A DNA stretch of 55,628 nucleotides, from assembly GCA_026708505.1 (NCBI GenBank), contig JAPOUU010000063.1, forward strand, positions 1 to 55,628. Direction: 5' to 3'. The notes under the pieces were generated by a model that searched no databases, was not told where the DNA came from, and worked only from the letters and a program-made list of their open reading frames with translations. This DNA is from Hyphomicrobiales bacterium (lineage in GTDB: Bacteria > Pseudomonadota > Alphaproteobacteria > JAPOUT01). The position numbers and the translations under genes were made by a program. Shown in pieces: positions 17,551 to 26,591 of the stretch (position 1 is the stretch's first letter; each line of letters begins with the position of its first letter).

Positions 17551-18660
17551 ATGAAAATCACACGCATAAGCGTTTATCGCCTCGAGTTGCCCCTGAAGGC
17601 GCCCTATTCCTATTCGGGCGGACGGTTGTTGGTGGAATCGCTGGATTCGACCTTTGTACGCATGGATACGGATGCGGGACCGGTTGGCTGGGGCGAGGGC
17701 TGCCCGTGGGGTGACGCCTACCTGCCCGCCCACGCCCGGGGCATCCGCGCCGGCATCGAGAGGCTTGCCCCCGCCCTCATCGGCGAAGATCCCCGGAGCC
17801 TCGCGCACATCAACAGGCTGATGGATCTACGCCTGCCCGGACACGCCTCTGCGAAATCGCCTCTGGATATGGCGTGCTGGGACATTCTCGGACAATCCGC
17901 CGACATGCCTTTGTGGATGTTGCTGGGAGGGAGCACCGCAGACGGGGTCCATGTAAACAGTTCAATATCCACAGGCACGCCTTCGGAAATGATTGCACGC
18001 ATCGAAGAAGCCCGCGCGCTTGGTTATCGAACGCATTCGGCGAAACTGGGCGGCGGCGATCCCCATGAAGACATCGAGCGCATTGAAGCCATCGGCGCGG
18101 CGCGGCTGGCGAGCGAGAACATCACTTACGATATCAACCGCGCATGGATGCCCTCGGTTGCGTTGCAGGTTCTCAATTCCGTCACCGACACGTTGAGCTG
18201 GGTGGAGCAGCCTTGCGAAACCCTTGAGCAATGCGCCTACGTTGCCGGCAAGGTTCGCCAACCCGTGCTGCTGGATGAATGTCTGCATGATTTTGGCGAT
18301 CATCTAAGTGCATGGAAATTGGATGCCTGCGCCGGCCTCAAAATCAAACCCAACCGCCTGGGCGGATTAACGCGGTGTTTGCAAGCGCGTGACTTCGCCG
18401 TGTCGGTCGGGTGGAAAATGCATATTGAGGACACCGGAGGCTCGGCGTTGGCGGATACCGCCTCCATTCACCTCGCATCCGCAACGCCGCGGGAAAATCG
18501 AATGGACAGTTGGCTATGCCATTATCATCTGACAATCGACCCCGTTGCCGGACAAGGCGCGCGCAACATTGATGGCGTTGCCACGCCGCCAAGCGCCCCG
18601 GGACTGGGGGTCGCTCCCGATGCAACGATGCTGGGCGAGCCGGTTCAAATCCACGAATGA
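17551..18660 (+). CDS. Mandelate racemase/muconate lactonizing enzyme family protein
   Basis: This 369-residue enolase-superfamily enzyme abstracts a proton next to a carboxylate. An N-terminal capping domain (about 1-125) precedes the TIM barrel. Metal ligands are likely the Asp in ITYDINRAW, the Glu in WVEQPCE and the acid in LLDECLHD; candidate base Lys residues lie in HSAKLGGGDP and GLKIKPNRLGG. The N-terminal block ITRISVYRLELPL and the barrel end KMHIEDTGGSALADTA recall the cis-3-hydroxy-L-proline dehydratase and hydroxyproline-betaine epimerase groups. That substrate guess is from memory and not secure. No transporter or pathway gene is adjacent. Confidence 0.85.
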   Translation: MKITRISVYRLELPLKAPYSYSGGRLLVESLDSTFVRMDTDAGPVGWGEGCPWGDAYLPAHARGIRAGIERLAPALIGEDPRSLAHINRLMDLRLPGHASAKSPLDMACWDILGQSADMPLWMLLGGSTADGVHVNSSISTGTPSEMIARIEEARALGYRTHSAKLGGGDPHEDIERIEAIGAARLASENITYDINRAWMPSVALQVLNSVTDTLSWVEQPCETLEQCAYVAGKVRQPVLLDECLHDFGDHLSAWKLDACAGLKIKPNRLGGLTRCLQARDFAVSVGWKMHIEDTGGSALADTASIHLASATPRENRMDSWLCHYHLTIDPVAGQGARNIDGVATPPSAPGLGVAPDATMLGEPVQIHE

Positions 18661-18673
18661 GCCGCTTTCTCGA

Positions 18674-18702
18674 TTGCGTTGCAAAACCATAAGGAGTAGA
18701 AT
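18674..18702 (+). promoter_or_regulatory. Candidate leaderless promoter of the SPFH gene
   Basis: TTGCGT (18674-18679) and TAGAAT (18697-18702) are separated by 17 bases. Transcription would start near 18709, at or just before the ATG at 18712. The AAGGAG at 18691-18696 lies inside the promoter spacer, so it is probably not a ribosome site. Confidence 0.45.
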
Positions 18703-18711
18703 GCGTCCTTG

Positions 18712-19764
18712 ATGTCTGGTGTTGCAATATTCGTATTGATTCTGGTCGCGATAGCGGTCGCCTTCGTCTATATGGGGACGGTGATTGTACCGCAGGGGTA
18801 CAACTATACCGTCGAGCGTTTGGGACGTTATACGTCAACGCTTTCTCCGGGTTTCTCGTTGATTATCCCCTTCATTGACCGCGTCGGCGCCAAACGCAAC
18901 ATGATGGAGAGCGTTCTCGACATCCCCTCCCAGGAAGTCATCACCAAGGACAATGCGCAAGTGAAAGTTGACGGCGTCGTCTTCTACCAGGTTCTCGATG
19001 CTTCGCGTGCGACTTATGAGGTCAACAATCTCGAATATGCCATTCTCAACCTTGCCATGACCAACACGCGAACGGTGATGGGTGGAATGGATTTGGACGA
19101 GTTGCTCTCCCAGCGTGACAAGATTAACGCGCAATTGCTCAATGTTGTTGATGACGCAACGCGTCCCTGGGGCGTCAAGGTCACGCGAATCGAGATCAAG
19201 GACATCCAGCCGCCGATGGACTTGGTCGACTCCATGGCGCGGCAAATGAAGGCCGAGCGCGAGAAACGCGCCGTGATTCTCGAGGCCGAAGGCGAGCGTC
19301 AATCGCAGATACTTCAGGCCGAGGGACGCAAACAGGCGTTGGTGCTGGATGCCGAAGGCCGCCGCGAGGCGGCTTTCCGGGACGCCGAAGCGCGCGAGCG
19401 CGAGGCCGAAGCCGAAGCCAACGCGACCGCATCCGTCAGCCAAGCCATCGCCGAAGGCAACTTGCAAGCGGTGAATTATTTCGTTGCCGGCAAGTATGTC
19501 GAAGCACTCAAGGAAGTTGCCTCCGCCCCCAACAGCAAACTGATCATGGTGCCGTTAGAAGCTTCCAGCATTATTGGATCCATTGCCGGCGTTGGCGAGT
19601 TGGTGCGCGAGACATTCGGCGGCGATGGTAGTGGCGGAAAAGGCGGGGCAATCCCCCGCAAAAACAAAAAGAGCGAATCGGGCGCAACGAACAAGACGAA
19701 AGAAGAAACCTCCCGCGGCGATGATTCGCTTGCCTCGCCCCCGATGCCCTGGGGACAATCCTAA
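18712..19764 (+). CDS. SPFH/stomatin-family membrane protease-associated protein (QmcA-like)
   Basis: This 350-residue protein has one N-terminal membrane segment (GVAIFVLILVAIAVAFVYMG) and then an SPFH/Band 7 domain (about 25-200), including VVPQGYNYTVERLGRYTSTL and the stomatin block DAQVKVDGVVFYQV (here NAQVKVDGVVFYQV). A long charged coiled coil rich in Glu, Arg and Ala follows (about 170-250), with a Gly/Lys-rich tail. Such proteins form ring oligomers at the inner membrane and affect membrane quality control. The NfeD-type gene follows 15 bases later, the same pair as E. coli qmcA-ybbJ. TTG at 18709 is an alternative start. Confidence 0.93.
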   Translation: MSGVAIFVLILVAIAVAFVYMGTVIVPQGYNYTVERLGRYTSTLSPGFSLIIPFIDRVGAKRNMMESVLDIPSQEVITKDNAQVKVDGVVFYQVLDASRATYEVNNLEYAILNLAMTNTRTVMGGMDLDELLSQRDKINAQLLNVVDDATRPWGVKVTRIEIKDIQPPMDLVDSMARQMKAEREKRAVILEAEGERQSQILQAEGRKQALVLDAEGRREAAFRDAEAREREAEAEANATASVSQAIAEGNLQAVNYFVAGKYVEALKEVASAPNSKLIMVPLEASSIIGSIAGVGELVRETFGGDGSGGKGGAIPRKNKKSESGATNKTKEETSRGDDSLASPPMPWGQS

Positions 19765-19779
19765 ACGCCGAGGCGCACT

Positions 19780-20241
19780 TTGAGTCTTCAAGAATTCGGC
19801 GAATGGTTTTGGTGGATTTTGGCGGCAATCCTGGCGTTGGCGGAGATGCTTACGCCGGGCGTTTACTTGATCTGGCTTGCACTTGCCGCGGCGTTGGTGG
19901 GAGCGCTGGGCCTGGTAATCGAATGGGGGTGGGAGTGGCAAGCGGCAACTTTCGCAGGCTTGGCCATTATCGTTGTTCTGGTGGCGCGAAAACTGCCTTA
20001 CGGCTCCGGCGGGGGTAAAGCCTTTCGCACGGATGAAAGTCGTTTTCTCAACCAGCGCAACCTTTCCTACGTTGGACGCGAGTTTGTATTACAGGATGCC
20101 GTTGAAGGCGGACGCGGAAAAATTCGAATCGATGACGGCTTTTGGCTGGTTTCAAGTGCGCGCGACTTGCCCGCGGGGGCTCGCGTGCGTGTCACCGGCG
20201 CCGAGGGCTCCGTGTTGCAGATAGAAGAAGTCGACAAGTGA
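19780..20241 (+). CDS. NfeD-like membrane protein (YbbJ type)
   Basis: This 153-residue protein has two or three N-terminal membrane segments (FWWILAAILALAEMLTPGVY, LIWLALAAALVGALGLVI and FAGLAIIVVLVARKL). The C-terminal soluble OB-fold domain of about 70 residues includes GREFVLQDAVEGGRGKIRIDDGFWLV and GARVRVTGAEGSVLQIEEV. NfeD proteins are obligate partners of SPFH proteins, which fits the gene directly upstream. The start is a TTG at 19780 with GAGG nearby; no ATG fits the conserved N-terminus. The final codons are followed by the intergenic RNA-like element. Confidence 0.9.
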   Translation: MSLQEFGEWFWWILAAILALAEMLTPGVYLIWLALAAALVGALGLVIEWGWEWQAATFAGLAIIVVLVARKLPYGSGGGKAFRTDESRFLNQRNLSYVGREFVLQDAVEGGRGKIRIDDGFWLVSSARDLPAGARVRVTGAEGSVLQIEEVDK

Positions 20242-20369
20242 TTCGCCAGGATTGCGTTCCGCGGCCGAAATCCGGCCCGATTCGCAAAATTCCGCCCTAC
20301 TGCGGCGATTTTCATTCCTCCTGAAACCGCCCAAATATCGCCGAAAATCCTCTAAAAATCTCGTAAGTA

Positions 20370-20487
20370 CCCGGATTTTCCGGAAAAAGCTTGAATTTCC
20401 ATCGGAACCGGAACCTGATGGCCATTGTCTGCGAACCAACCCAAAGGAACGCCCCGGCATTTCCAACGATTCGCCGGGGCGTTTTTT
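20370..20487 (+). ncRNA. Dispersed intergenic element with terminator, copy 1 (putative sRNA)
   Basis: This segment is closely repeated at 53439-53555. It starts with a short hairpin CCGGA-TTT-TCCGG (20371-20383) and AAAAAGC, then a variable part. A conserved core follows: ACCTGATGGC and the identical 20-base block beginning GTCTGCGAAC at 20427. It ends in an intrinsic terminator: CGCCCCGGC (20450-20458) pairs with GCCGGGGCG (20473-20481) and is followed by six T. Here it could also serve as the 3' terminator of the SPFH-NfeD operon, but the core 5' of the stem is not needed for that. No ORF covers it. Confidence 0.55.
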
Positions 20488-20515
20488 ACACGCACCCGAT
20501 TCGAACAATGCGCCG

Positions 20516-21583
20516 TTAGGAGTCTCGCCCGGGTTCGGGAATATCGACCTGTCCCTCGCTCGATAGCAGTATCGCAATCGGTCGCGTCGCGGGAAAATGC
20601 GCCAGCACAATCACCAACATCACCGTGATCGGCATAGCGAGAAACATTCCCGCTATTCCCCAAATGCTCCCCCACACGGCGAGCGAGAGCAGCACCACCA
20701 ACGGAGAGATGTTGAGTCGGTTGCCGGCGATGCGCGGCTCAAGGATGCTACCGACGAGAAATTGTATCGCGCCGCATCCCGCCAACACAAAGATGCCGGG
20801 CGCGAAACTATCGAACTGCACGAGTGCAAGCAGTGTGGGAAATGCGGTTGCGAGCAACGAACCGATAGTCGGGATGTAGTTGAGCAAGAAAATCAGCAAC
20901 GCCCAGAATGCGGCATAGTCGACGCCCACGAGCAGCAACACGGCATAGCTGGCAATTGCGGTAAGCAGGCTCATGAGCGTTTTGATCCAAATATAAGTCT
21001 CGAGACGGTTTTGCATTTGCGAAAGCAGCATCTCGACTCTTTGCCGTGCGGGCTGGTTTGGAAAGATGGCTTTGATTTTTGCGGAGAAACTATGCTGCTC
21101 GATAAGAAGAAAGACGACATAGAGCGCAACCAGCATCGAAACCCCGGCGATATTTGCAAGCCCGAGCGCGAGGTCTTGGAGATAGGGGACAAAATCGATG
21201 TCGCGAACAAGAGCGGTTATATCGAGTCTGCTCTCGATGCCGAGAGCCTCGCTCAAACGTGCGGAGAGTTTCTCAATGTTGCTTTTGTAGAGCGGCGCGG
21301 CATCGTAGACGGCCGCAATGTTTGCGCTTGCCAGCGCGCCGACGACATAGAGCACCGAGGCAATGCCGACGAGCGAGAACGTGCGGCACAGCCACCGCGG
21401 AAGGGCGCGTTCGGCGAGACGCAAATTCCCGATGGCGCTTGCAGTTGCGTCAATGAAATACCAAAGCAGAACGGCAACGAAAAACGGAAGGAGCACATCT
21501 CTGCCAAAGATGAGAAGCGTCCCGCCAAGGACGAGCGCGGCGAACCAAACAAGCGCGAGGAGTTGTTTCCAGTTTGCTTCCAT
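20516..21583 (-). CDS. AI-2E family transporter (PerM/YdiK-like)
   Basis: This 355-residue polytopic membrane protein has about eight membrane segments and a soluble insert (about 95-150). Family blocks are VLLPFFVAVLLWYFIDATAS near the N-terminus, LLIFLLNYIPTIGSLLATAFP in the middle and GSILEPRIAGNRLNISPLVV with AGMFLAMPITVML towards the C-terminus. Proteins of this family have been linked to autoinducer-2 export or Na+(Li+)/H+ antiport; specificity cannot be read from the sequence. It starts 15 bases after the last antiporter gene and is probably transcribed with the Mrp-like operon, which makes a cation-related role plausible. Confidence 0.9.
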   Translation of the reverse strand: MEANWKQLLALVWFAALVLGGTLLIFGRDVLLPFFVAVLLWYFIDATASAIGNLRLAERALPRWLCRTFSLVGIASVLYVVGALASANIAAVYDAAPLYKSNIEKLSARLSEALGIESRLDITALVRDIDFVPYLQDLALGLANIAGVSMLVALYVVFLLIEQHSFSAKIKAIFPNQPARQRVEMLLSQMQNRLETYIWIKTLMSLLTAIASYAVLLLVGVDYAAFWALLIFLLNYIPTIGSLLATAFPTLLALVQFDSFAPGIFVLAGCGAIQFLVGSILEPRIAGNRLNISPLVVLLSLAVWGSIWGIAGMFLAMPITVMLVIVLAHFPATRPIAILLSSEGQVDIPEPGRDS

Positions 21584-21598
21584 GGGGAGAGTATATCC

Positions 21599-23275
21599 CT
21601 ATCTCGCTACATAAGTTAGTGTGAGGAGGAGAACGAGCAACACGCCGACCCATAGGAGCATAGCGCCGCTGCCGCGATCATTGCCGAGCACAATGCCGAT
21701 GTTGCGAAAGGCCTGCCAGCTTTCCCGGCGCAACGGCGTCGTGATTGAGACGATGAATTGCTCGATGCCTCCCCACGTCCATAGCAAAAACTTCGGCAGC
21801 CACTTTCTATAGACAATGTCGCTGCTGAGGTTAACGCTGCGCAGCTCCGGGGGATAAATCCCCGTGCGCATCAATACCGTAAACGCCAGTGCCGAGAACA
21901 ACAGCAGTTGCAGTTGAAAAACGACATGGTCTGCGGTGTAGGGGAAGTAGGGAATGTCATAAGGAAGGATGTTGTAGAGCGGTTGCGGGAAGATTCCGAT
22001 TCCCACGCACAGCAATGCCGTTAACCCCATAGCGAGCAGCATGTTCCATGGAGCTTCGCGGCAGCGGATTCCGGAATCGTGGGCGAAGAACGCAAAGTAG
22101 GGGATTTTGATTCCGGAGTGATGGAAAACTCCCGCCGATGCAAACAGCAGCGCGAGCCAAACAAGCGTGTATCCCTGTTTGTCGGTGGCCGAAAGTATCA
22201 AACTCTTTGATATGAATCCCGAGAACAGCGGAAACGCCGAGATGGACGCCGCTCCGATGACGCAAAAGATCATAGTGTAAGGCATGGATTTATACAGCCC
22301 GCCGAGTTCGGATCCTTTTGTCGTTCCCGCGCGTAAAAGCACGGCCCCCATGCTCATGAACAGCAACGCCTTGTAGAGTATGTGGCAGAAAGCGTGGGCA
22401 ACGGTTCCGTTGAGTGCAAGGGGCGTTCCGATGCCGATGCCCACAACCATAAATCCGAGTTGGTTGTTAAGCGAAAACGCAAGCACGCGCCGCAGATCAT
22501 TTTCGATAACCGCATAGAAGATGGGAAACAATGTCATCAGCGCGCCGATGTAGACGAGGACTTCGAGTCCGGGGAATCCTCTTGCAAGCGCATAGACGGC
22601 GAGTTTGGTTGTAAACGCCGAGAGCACGACGGTGCCCGTTGCCGTGCTCGCGGGATAGGCGTCCTGGAGCCAATCGTGCAGCAGAGGGAAGGCGCATTTG
22701 ATTCCGAAAGCGAGCAGTATCAGCACGGCTGCGAGGCTCATGTCGGGGAATTGCACGAACAAGTTCGAACCGGTTGCGTTAATGTGAAGAATGACGCCGG
22801 CGAGCAGCAAGAGTCCCGAGAGCATTTGGATAATGAGGTATCGCAAACCCGTGAAATATGCGCCGGTCGTTCTTCGGGCCCAGACGAGAAATACGGATGC
22901 GAAAGCTGTTGCTTCCCAAAAGCAGAACAGCGTTATCAAGTCGCCGGCCTGCACGGCTCCGATGGCGGCGCCGCTGTAAACAAGCGTTGCGACTTGCTGG
23001 GTGGTGTCTCTTATGTGCCATGCGAAAAGCGCCGCGAGAAAAGCCGCGATGGAAAAGATAAGCGAGAAAGCGTAGGCGAGCGCGTCAAGCCGCATGAGTA
23101 TAAGCGTGTATCCGTAGAGTTCGGCGTTGGCGTATTCTCCGAAAGGCAGCAAAACGAACTGGGTCAGCGCGAGAACGGGAACAAGCAACAGAAACAGTGA
23201 ACGCATCACGCCTTTGGGGATGAGCGGCAACACAAGCGCGCCGGCAAGATAGAAAAGAAACGGAGGAATGCTCAT
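21599..23275 (-). CDS. Cation/proton antiporter large subunit, third MrpD/NuoL-type protein
   Basis: This 558-residue membrane protein has about 15-16 hydrophobic segments and belongs to the complex I antiporter-like family (proton-conducting membrane transporter). The conserved channel region includes FGIKCAFPLLHDWLQDAYPAS with the key Lys, and the VLAFSLNNQLGFM helix. A longer C-terminus with an amphipathic lateral stretch (about 470-530) resembles the last subunit of such clusters. It overlaps the upstream small gene by 4 bases and is the most 3' of three such subunits in this operon. It differs enough from the other two to be a separate paralogue, not a recent duplication. Confidence 0.88.
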   Translation of the reverse strand: MSIPPFLFYLAGALVLPLIPKGVMRSLFLLLVPVLALTQFVLLPFGEYANAELYGYTLILMRLDALAYAFSLIFSIAAFLAALFAWHIRDTTQQVATLVYSGAAIGAVQAGDLITLFCFWEATAFASVFLVWARRTTGAYFTGLRYLIIQMLSGLLLLAGVILHINATGSNLFVQFPDMSLAAVLILLAFGIKCAFPLLHDWLQDAYPASTATGTVVLSAFTTKLAVYALARGFPGLEVLVYIGALMTLFPIFYAVIENDLRRVLAFSLNNQLGFMVVGIGIGTPLALNGTVAHAFCHILYKALLFMSMGAVLLRAGTTKGSELGGLYKSMPYTMIFCVIGAASISAFPLFSGFISKSLILSATDKQGYTLVWLALLFASAGVFHHSGIKIPYFAFFAHDSGIRCREAPWNMLLAMGLTALLCVGIGIFPQPLYNILPYDIPYFPYTADHVVFQLQLLLFSALAFTVLMRTGIYPPELRSVNLSSDIVYRKWLPKFLLWTWGGIEQFIVSITTPLRRESWQAFRNIGIVLGNDRGSGAMLLWVGVLLVLLLTLTYVAR

Positions 23276-23601
23276 GTCGAAGACTCCCCGTCTTTTTGTA
23301 TTTCTTCGCTATCGATGGCGTGGGGCGCGTAATAGTTTTCAGGACGCATCAATATGCGTCGCAACGCTTTTGCAACAAGGACGAGCAGGGCGCACATAAC
23401 AAACCCGTAGATTCCGTAAAATCCGGGGATGCGTGCGACTATCGCACCCATGCCGTATGCATCGTGATGGGGAATGAGCGCGCCGACCACCACAAGCAAT
23501 CCGCACACCACCAGCAGAACGTAATAGATGCGTTTGGCCCCGAGAGGCGAGTCGATGCGTTGCAGCAAACGCGAGAGAAGAAAGCGTGGTTGTTCGTTCA
23601 T
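23272..23601 (-). CDS. Small membrane protein of the antiporter operon
   Basis: This 109-residue protein has two membrane segments (VLLVVCGLLVVVGALI and YGIYGFVMCALLVLVAKAL) joined by a loop with HHDAYGMGAIVARIPGF, and charged ends. Both ends overlap neighbouring subunit genes (ATGA at each side), so it is translated with them. I do not recognise a named family, although an uncharacterised small membrane protein is common at this place in alphaproteobacterial Mrp-like clusters. It is probably an accessory subunit of the antiporter. Confidence 0.75.
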   Translation of the reverse strand: MNEQPRFLLSRLLQRIDSPLGAKRIYYVLLVVCGLLVVVGALIPHHDAYGMGAIVARIPGFYGIYGFVMCALLVLVAKALRRILMRPENYYAPHAIDSEEIQKDGESST

Positions 23602-25082
23602 GGTATTGCTTCGAAGATGGGTTTAAGAAATCGCCACAGCACATCTATTTGAAAAAACAAAATAATGCAGATGATAGCGCTGATGCCCGGCGGCAGCACG
23701 CACAACAGAGGCGCTTCCTTTGGTGCGTTTGCAGTCGCGTCTCCGCTTGCCTGTGCCGGCGGCAGAAAGAATCCGCGCCCGATGATGGGGGCGAAGTATG
23801 CGAGCGAGAGCATTGAACTTGCTATCATCACGATAATGAAAATGAGTTGTTCGGGCGTGTTTGCGGCAAAAATGATTTCCCATTTGACCCAAAACCCTCC
23901 GAGCAAAGGGGCGCCGATGATGGAGAGCGCGCCCACCGTAAATGCCGCAAAGGTTATGGGCATAGCGCGCGCAAGACCGTTGAGATCACTGACTTGCGTC
24001 CGGTGGCTTGCGACATAGATGGCGCCTGCGCACATAAAGAGGGTGATTTTTCCAAACGCATGCATGGCAATCTGCAAGGCGCCGGCGAGGGCGCCCAGGG
24101 GTGTTGCAAGCGCCATAGCGAGAGTCACATAAGAGAGTTGCGAGACGGTCGAGTAGGCGAGCCGCGCTTTGAGATTGTCCTTTGCGAGCGCACGCACCGA
24201 CGCGTAGAGGATGGATGCTCCGGCGAGCCATGCAAGCCATTGGGACGCTCCCGTCTGTTCGAGGAAATCAATGCCGAAGATGTAAATGCCGACCTTGAGC
24301 ATGGTGAAGACTCCGGCTTTGACGACAGCGACGGCATGGAGCAGAGCGCTTACGGGCGTAGGCGCGACCATCGCGGCGGGCAGCCAGAGATGTACGGGCA
24401 GCAGTGCGGCCTTGCCGATGCCGAAGGCGAAGCAGGCGAGCAGTACGGGCGCGAGCCAATTTTCGATGCGGCCGTCAAGTATGCCGCCTTGTGCGAAAGC
24501 GACGGTTCCGGCGACATCATAGGTCCATGCGATCGCAAAGAGTAACAAAAACACGCTGGTTGAAAGCAATATCAACAAATAAGTTCGAGCACCCGCTTTT
24601 GCTTCCTCGGTTTGTTTGTGCGCAACGAGAGGATATGTTGCCAACGTGAGAACTTCATAAAAAACAAACAGCGTAATCAAATCGCCGGAGAGGGCGATGC
24701 CCATTGCGGCCGCGATGGCGATGGCGAAGCAGATATAGAACCGCGTTTGGTGTTTTTCCTTGTTGGCACGCATATAACCAATGGAATAGAGCGAGTTGAT
24801 AATCCAAAGTCCCGAAGCGATGGCTGCGAACATTGCGCCAAGCGGTTCGAGTTCAAGGGAGAGAAAAAGTCCGGACACGGGCATGGGCAGAATGTTCGCG
24901 GCCCGGGGCGTTGCGCCGTTGGCAACGCTTGCAACCAACCAGCAGACATTCGCAAACAACACAACGCTCGTGACAAGGGTTGCGGCCTCGCGCAGATTTG
25001 GATGATTGCGCAACGCCGCGATAAACACCGCGCCGAGCAGCGGCAGCAAGATAGCGAGGTAGAGTGCGGTTGTATCGTTCAT
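23598..25082 (-). CDS. Cation/proton antiporter subunit D, second copy
   Basis: This 494-residue polytopic protein is of the NuoM/N-MrpD type with about 14 membrane segments. It shows the antiporter signature SGDLITLFVFYEVLTLATYPLV with the key Glu, the KAALLPVHLWLPAAMVAPTPVSALLHAV block with the conserved Lys and His, and LKARLAYSTVSQLSYV. ATG at 25082 lies one base after the upstream stop and fits the family N-terminus; a longer reading to 25154 would overlap the upstream gene. In Mrp complexes these subunits carry the ion path together with the MrpA part. Confidence 0.9.
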   Translation of the reverse strand: MNDTTALYLAILLPLLGAVFIAALRNHPNLREAATLVTSVVLFANVCWLVASVANGATPRAANILPMPVSGLFLSLELEPLGAMFAAIASGLWIINSLYSIGYMRANKEKHQTRFYICFAIAIAAAMGIALSGDLITLFVFYEVLTLATYPLVAHKQTEEAKAGARTYLLILLSTSVFLLLFAIAWTYDVAGTVAFAQGGILDGRIENWLAPVLLACFAFGIGKAALLPVHLWLPAAMVAPTPVSALLHAVAVVKAGVFTMLKVGIYIFGIDFLEQTGASQWLAWLAGASILYASVRALAKDNLKARLAYSTVSQLSYVTLAMALATPLGALAGALQIAMHAFGKITLFMCAGAIYVASHRTQVSDLNGLARAMPITFAAFTVGALSIIGAPLLGGFWVKWEIIFAANTPEQLIFIIVMIASSMLSLAYFAPIIGRGFFLPPAQASGDATANAPKEAPLLCVLPPGISAIICIILFFQIDVLWRFLKPIFEAIP

Positions 25083-25083
25083 G

Positions 25084-26580
25084 TTAAAAACCCGACAGCA
25101 GCGCAAGAGCGGCGCGGTTCGACAAGTCGGACAACACGGTTCCGTTGAGTCCAAAATAAATATTCATTGCGGCAACGAGCATTGCGGTCACAAGCATTGC
25201 AAGAGGCGCCTCGCGCAGATTGGCGGTTGCGCGTTGTTCATCGGGCGTTCCAAGATAAATGGTCTCGAGAATTTTTCCGGCATAAAGAAGCGTGAGCAGC
25301 GACGCAGCCGCAACGACGGCTACGAGTATGATCGACCCTGATGTGGAGAAAATTGCAACCAGCAACGACCACTTTGCAACGAATCCCGCGGTGAGAGGCA
25401 CGCCGACAAGCGATAACAGGCACACGACCATCACCGCGGCGCTCCACGGCATTTGTTTTGCGATGCCCTTCCAGTCGTCCAAATTGCTGCTTCCCGTTTG
25501 GAGGGCAATGCCTGCGACTGCCATGAACAACCCTCCTTTTGCGAGCGCGTGCGTCAGCATCAAGAGCCAGGCGGCGGCAACGGCCTGCGTGGATGCAAGC
25601 GCAAGGGCGAAAAACATATAGCCTATCTGCGCGATGGAAGAGTATGCGAGAATTCGTTTTACGTTGCCTTGCTGCAATGCGGCAAGCGATGCGAGGAACA
25701 TTGCCAGCAATGCGAGCGGCATGAGAAGCATGCCGGCAAAGCTCGCGTCTTCGAAAATAACGAAGACAAACCGCGCCAACAAATAAAGCGCGACTTTTGT
25801 TGCGGTTGCCGCAAGGAATATTGTCACGACCATCGGCGCGAAGGTGTAGACGTTCGGAAGCCAGAAGTGCAACGGGAAGATGGCGGCTTTCAGCCCGAGC
25901 CCCACGATGATGAGTGCAAAGGCCGCTTGTATGACGGCGTGGTGCGGCGATGCCGGGATGCGCGTGGCAAGGTCGGACATGTTCAGTGTTCCGGTTGCCA
26001 TGTACAGAAGTCCGATTCCGATGACGAAGGTGCTTGCGCCGATGGTTCCAAGGATGAGATACCGAAAAGCCGCTGTCAGGGCGCGGGGTGATTTTCCCGT
26101 TGCGACGAGCGCGTATGTTGCCAGCGACGAGATTTCGAGAAACACGAAGGCGTTGAATGCGTCACCGGTTGCGGCAACTCCGAGAAGCCCGGTGAGGCAG
26201 AGCAGAAAAGCCGTGTAAAAAAGCGGATGTTTTTGCTTCGGTATTTCCGCTTCAATGCTCGTGCGGGACTGGAGCAGCACAAGAAACCCGCTCACGCTGA
26301 CGAGCAAAAGGATGACGGCGTTTGCCGGATCAATGCGATATTCGATTCCCCAAGGCGGCGCGAAGCCCCCGAGCGCGTAAGAGGCATCTCCCCCGCCGAG
26401 AACAAGTTGCAACAGCGCAAGAGATGTTATCGCGACGACTGCGGTTACCAGCAAAGAAAAGTCGTGCACCCATCTGCCGCGCCCGAGCAATACGCACACG
26501 GGAGCGGCAAGCAGCGGGATGGCGACTTGCAGAACGGGGAGTTGCGCGAGCAGGGCGGCGGGAAGAATCGTGGCGAACAT
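25084..26580 (-). CDS. mnhD: Cation/proton antiporter subunit D, first copy
   Basis: This 498-residue NuoN/MrpD-type subunit has about 14 membrane segments. Signature blocks are TGDAFNAFVFLEISSLATYALV (key Glu), LGLKAAIFPLHFWLPNVYTFAP (key Lys) and VKRILAYSSIAQIGYMF. It follows the subunit C gene by 11 bases, the usual MrpC-MrpD order. The assignment as the true MrpD, as opposed to the next two paralogues, rests on this gene order. The N-terminus begins inside the first membrane helix, as is normal for the family. Confidence 0.92.
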   Translation of the reverse strand: MFATILPAALLAQLPVLQVAIPLLAAPVCVLLGRGRWVHDFSLLVTAVVAITSLALLQLVLGGGDASYALGGFAPPWGIEYRIDPANAVILLLVSVSGFLVLLQSRTSIEAEIPKQKHPLFYTAFLLCLTGLLGVAATGDAFNAFVFLEISSLATYALVATGKSPRALTAAFRYLILGTIGASTFVIGIGLLYMATGTLNMSDLATRIPASPHHAVIQAAFALIIVGLGLKAAIFPLHFWLPNVYTFAPMVVTIFLAATATKVALYLLARFVFVIFEDASFAGMLLMPLALLAMFLASLAALQQGNVKRILAYSSIAQIGYMFFALALASTQAVAAAWLLMLTHALAKGGLFMAVAGIALQTGSSNLDDWKGIAKQMPWSAAVMVVCLLSLVGVPLTAGFVAKWSLLVAIFSTSGSIILVAVVAAASLLTLLYAGKILETIYLGTPDEQRATANLREAPLAMLVTAMLVAAMNIYFGLNGTVLSDLSNRAALALLSGF

Positions 26581-26591
26581 GAACGGGCGTG

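Noticed and set aside
18701-18712. Four-codon frame (M-R-P-stop) after AAGGAG overlapping the SPFH start
   Set aside because: The AAGGAG lies inside the promoter spacer (TTGCGT-N17-TAGAAT), so the mini frame would start within or before the transcription start.
20242-20369. Possible small gene between nfeD and the RNA-like element
   Set aside because: Frames lack a start with a ribosome site, and the sequence has no coding periodicity visible by eye.
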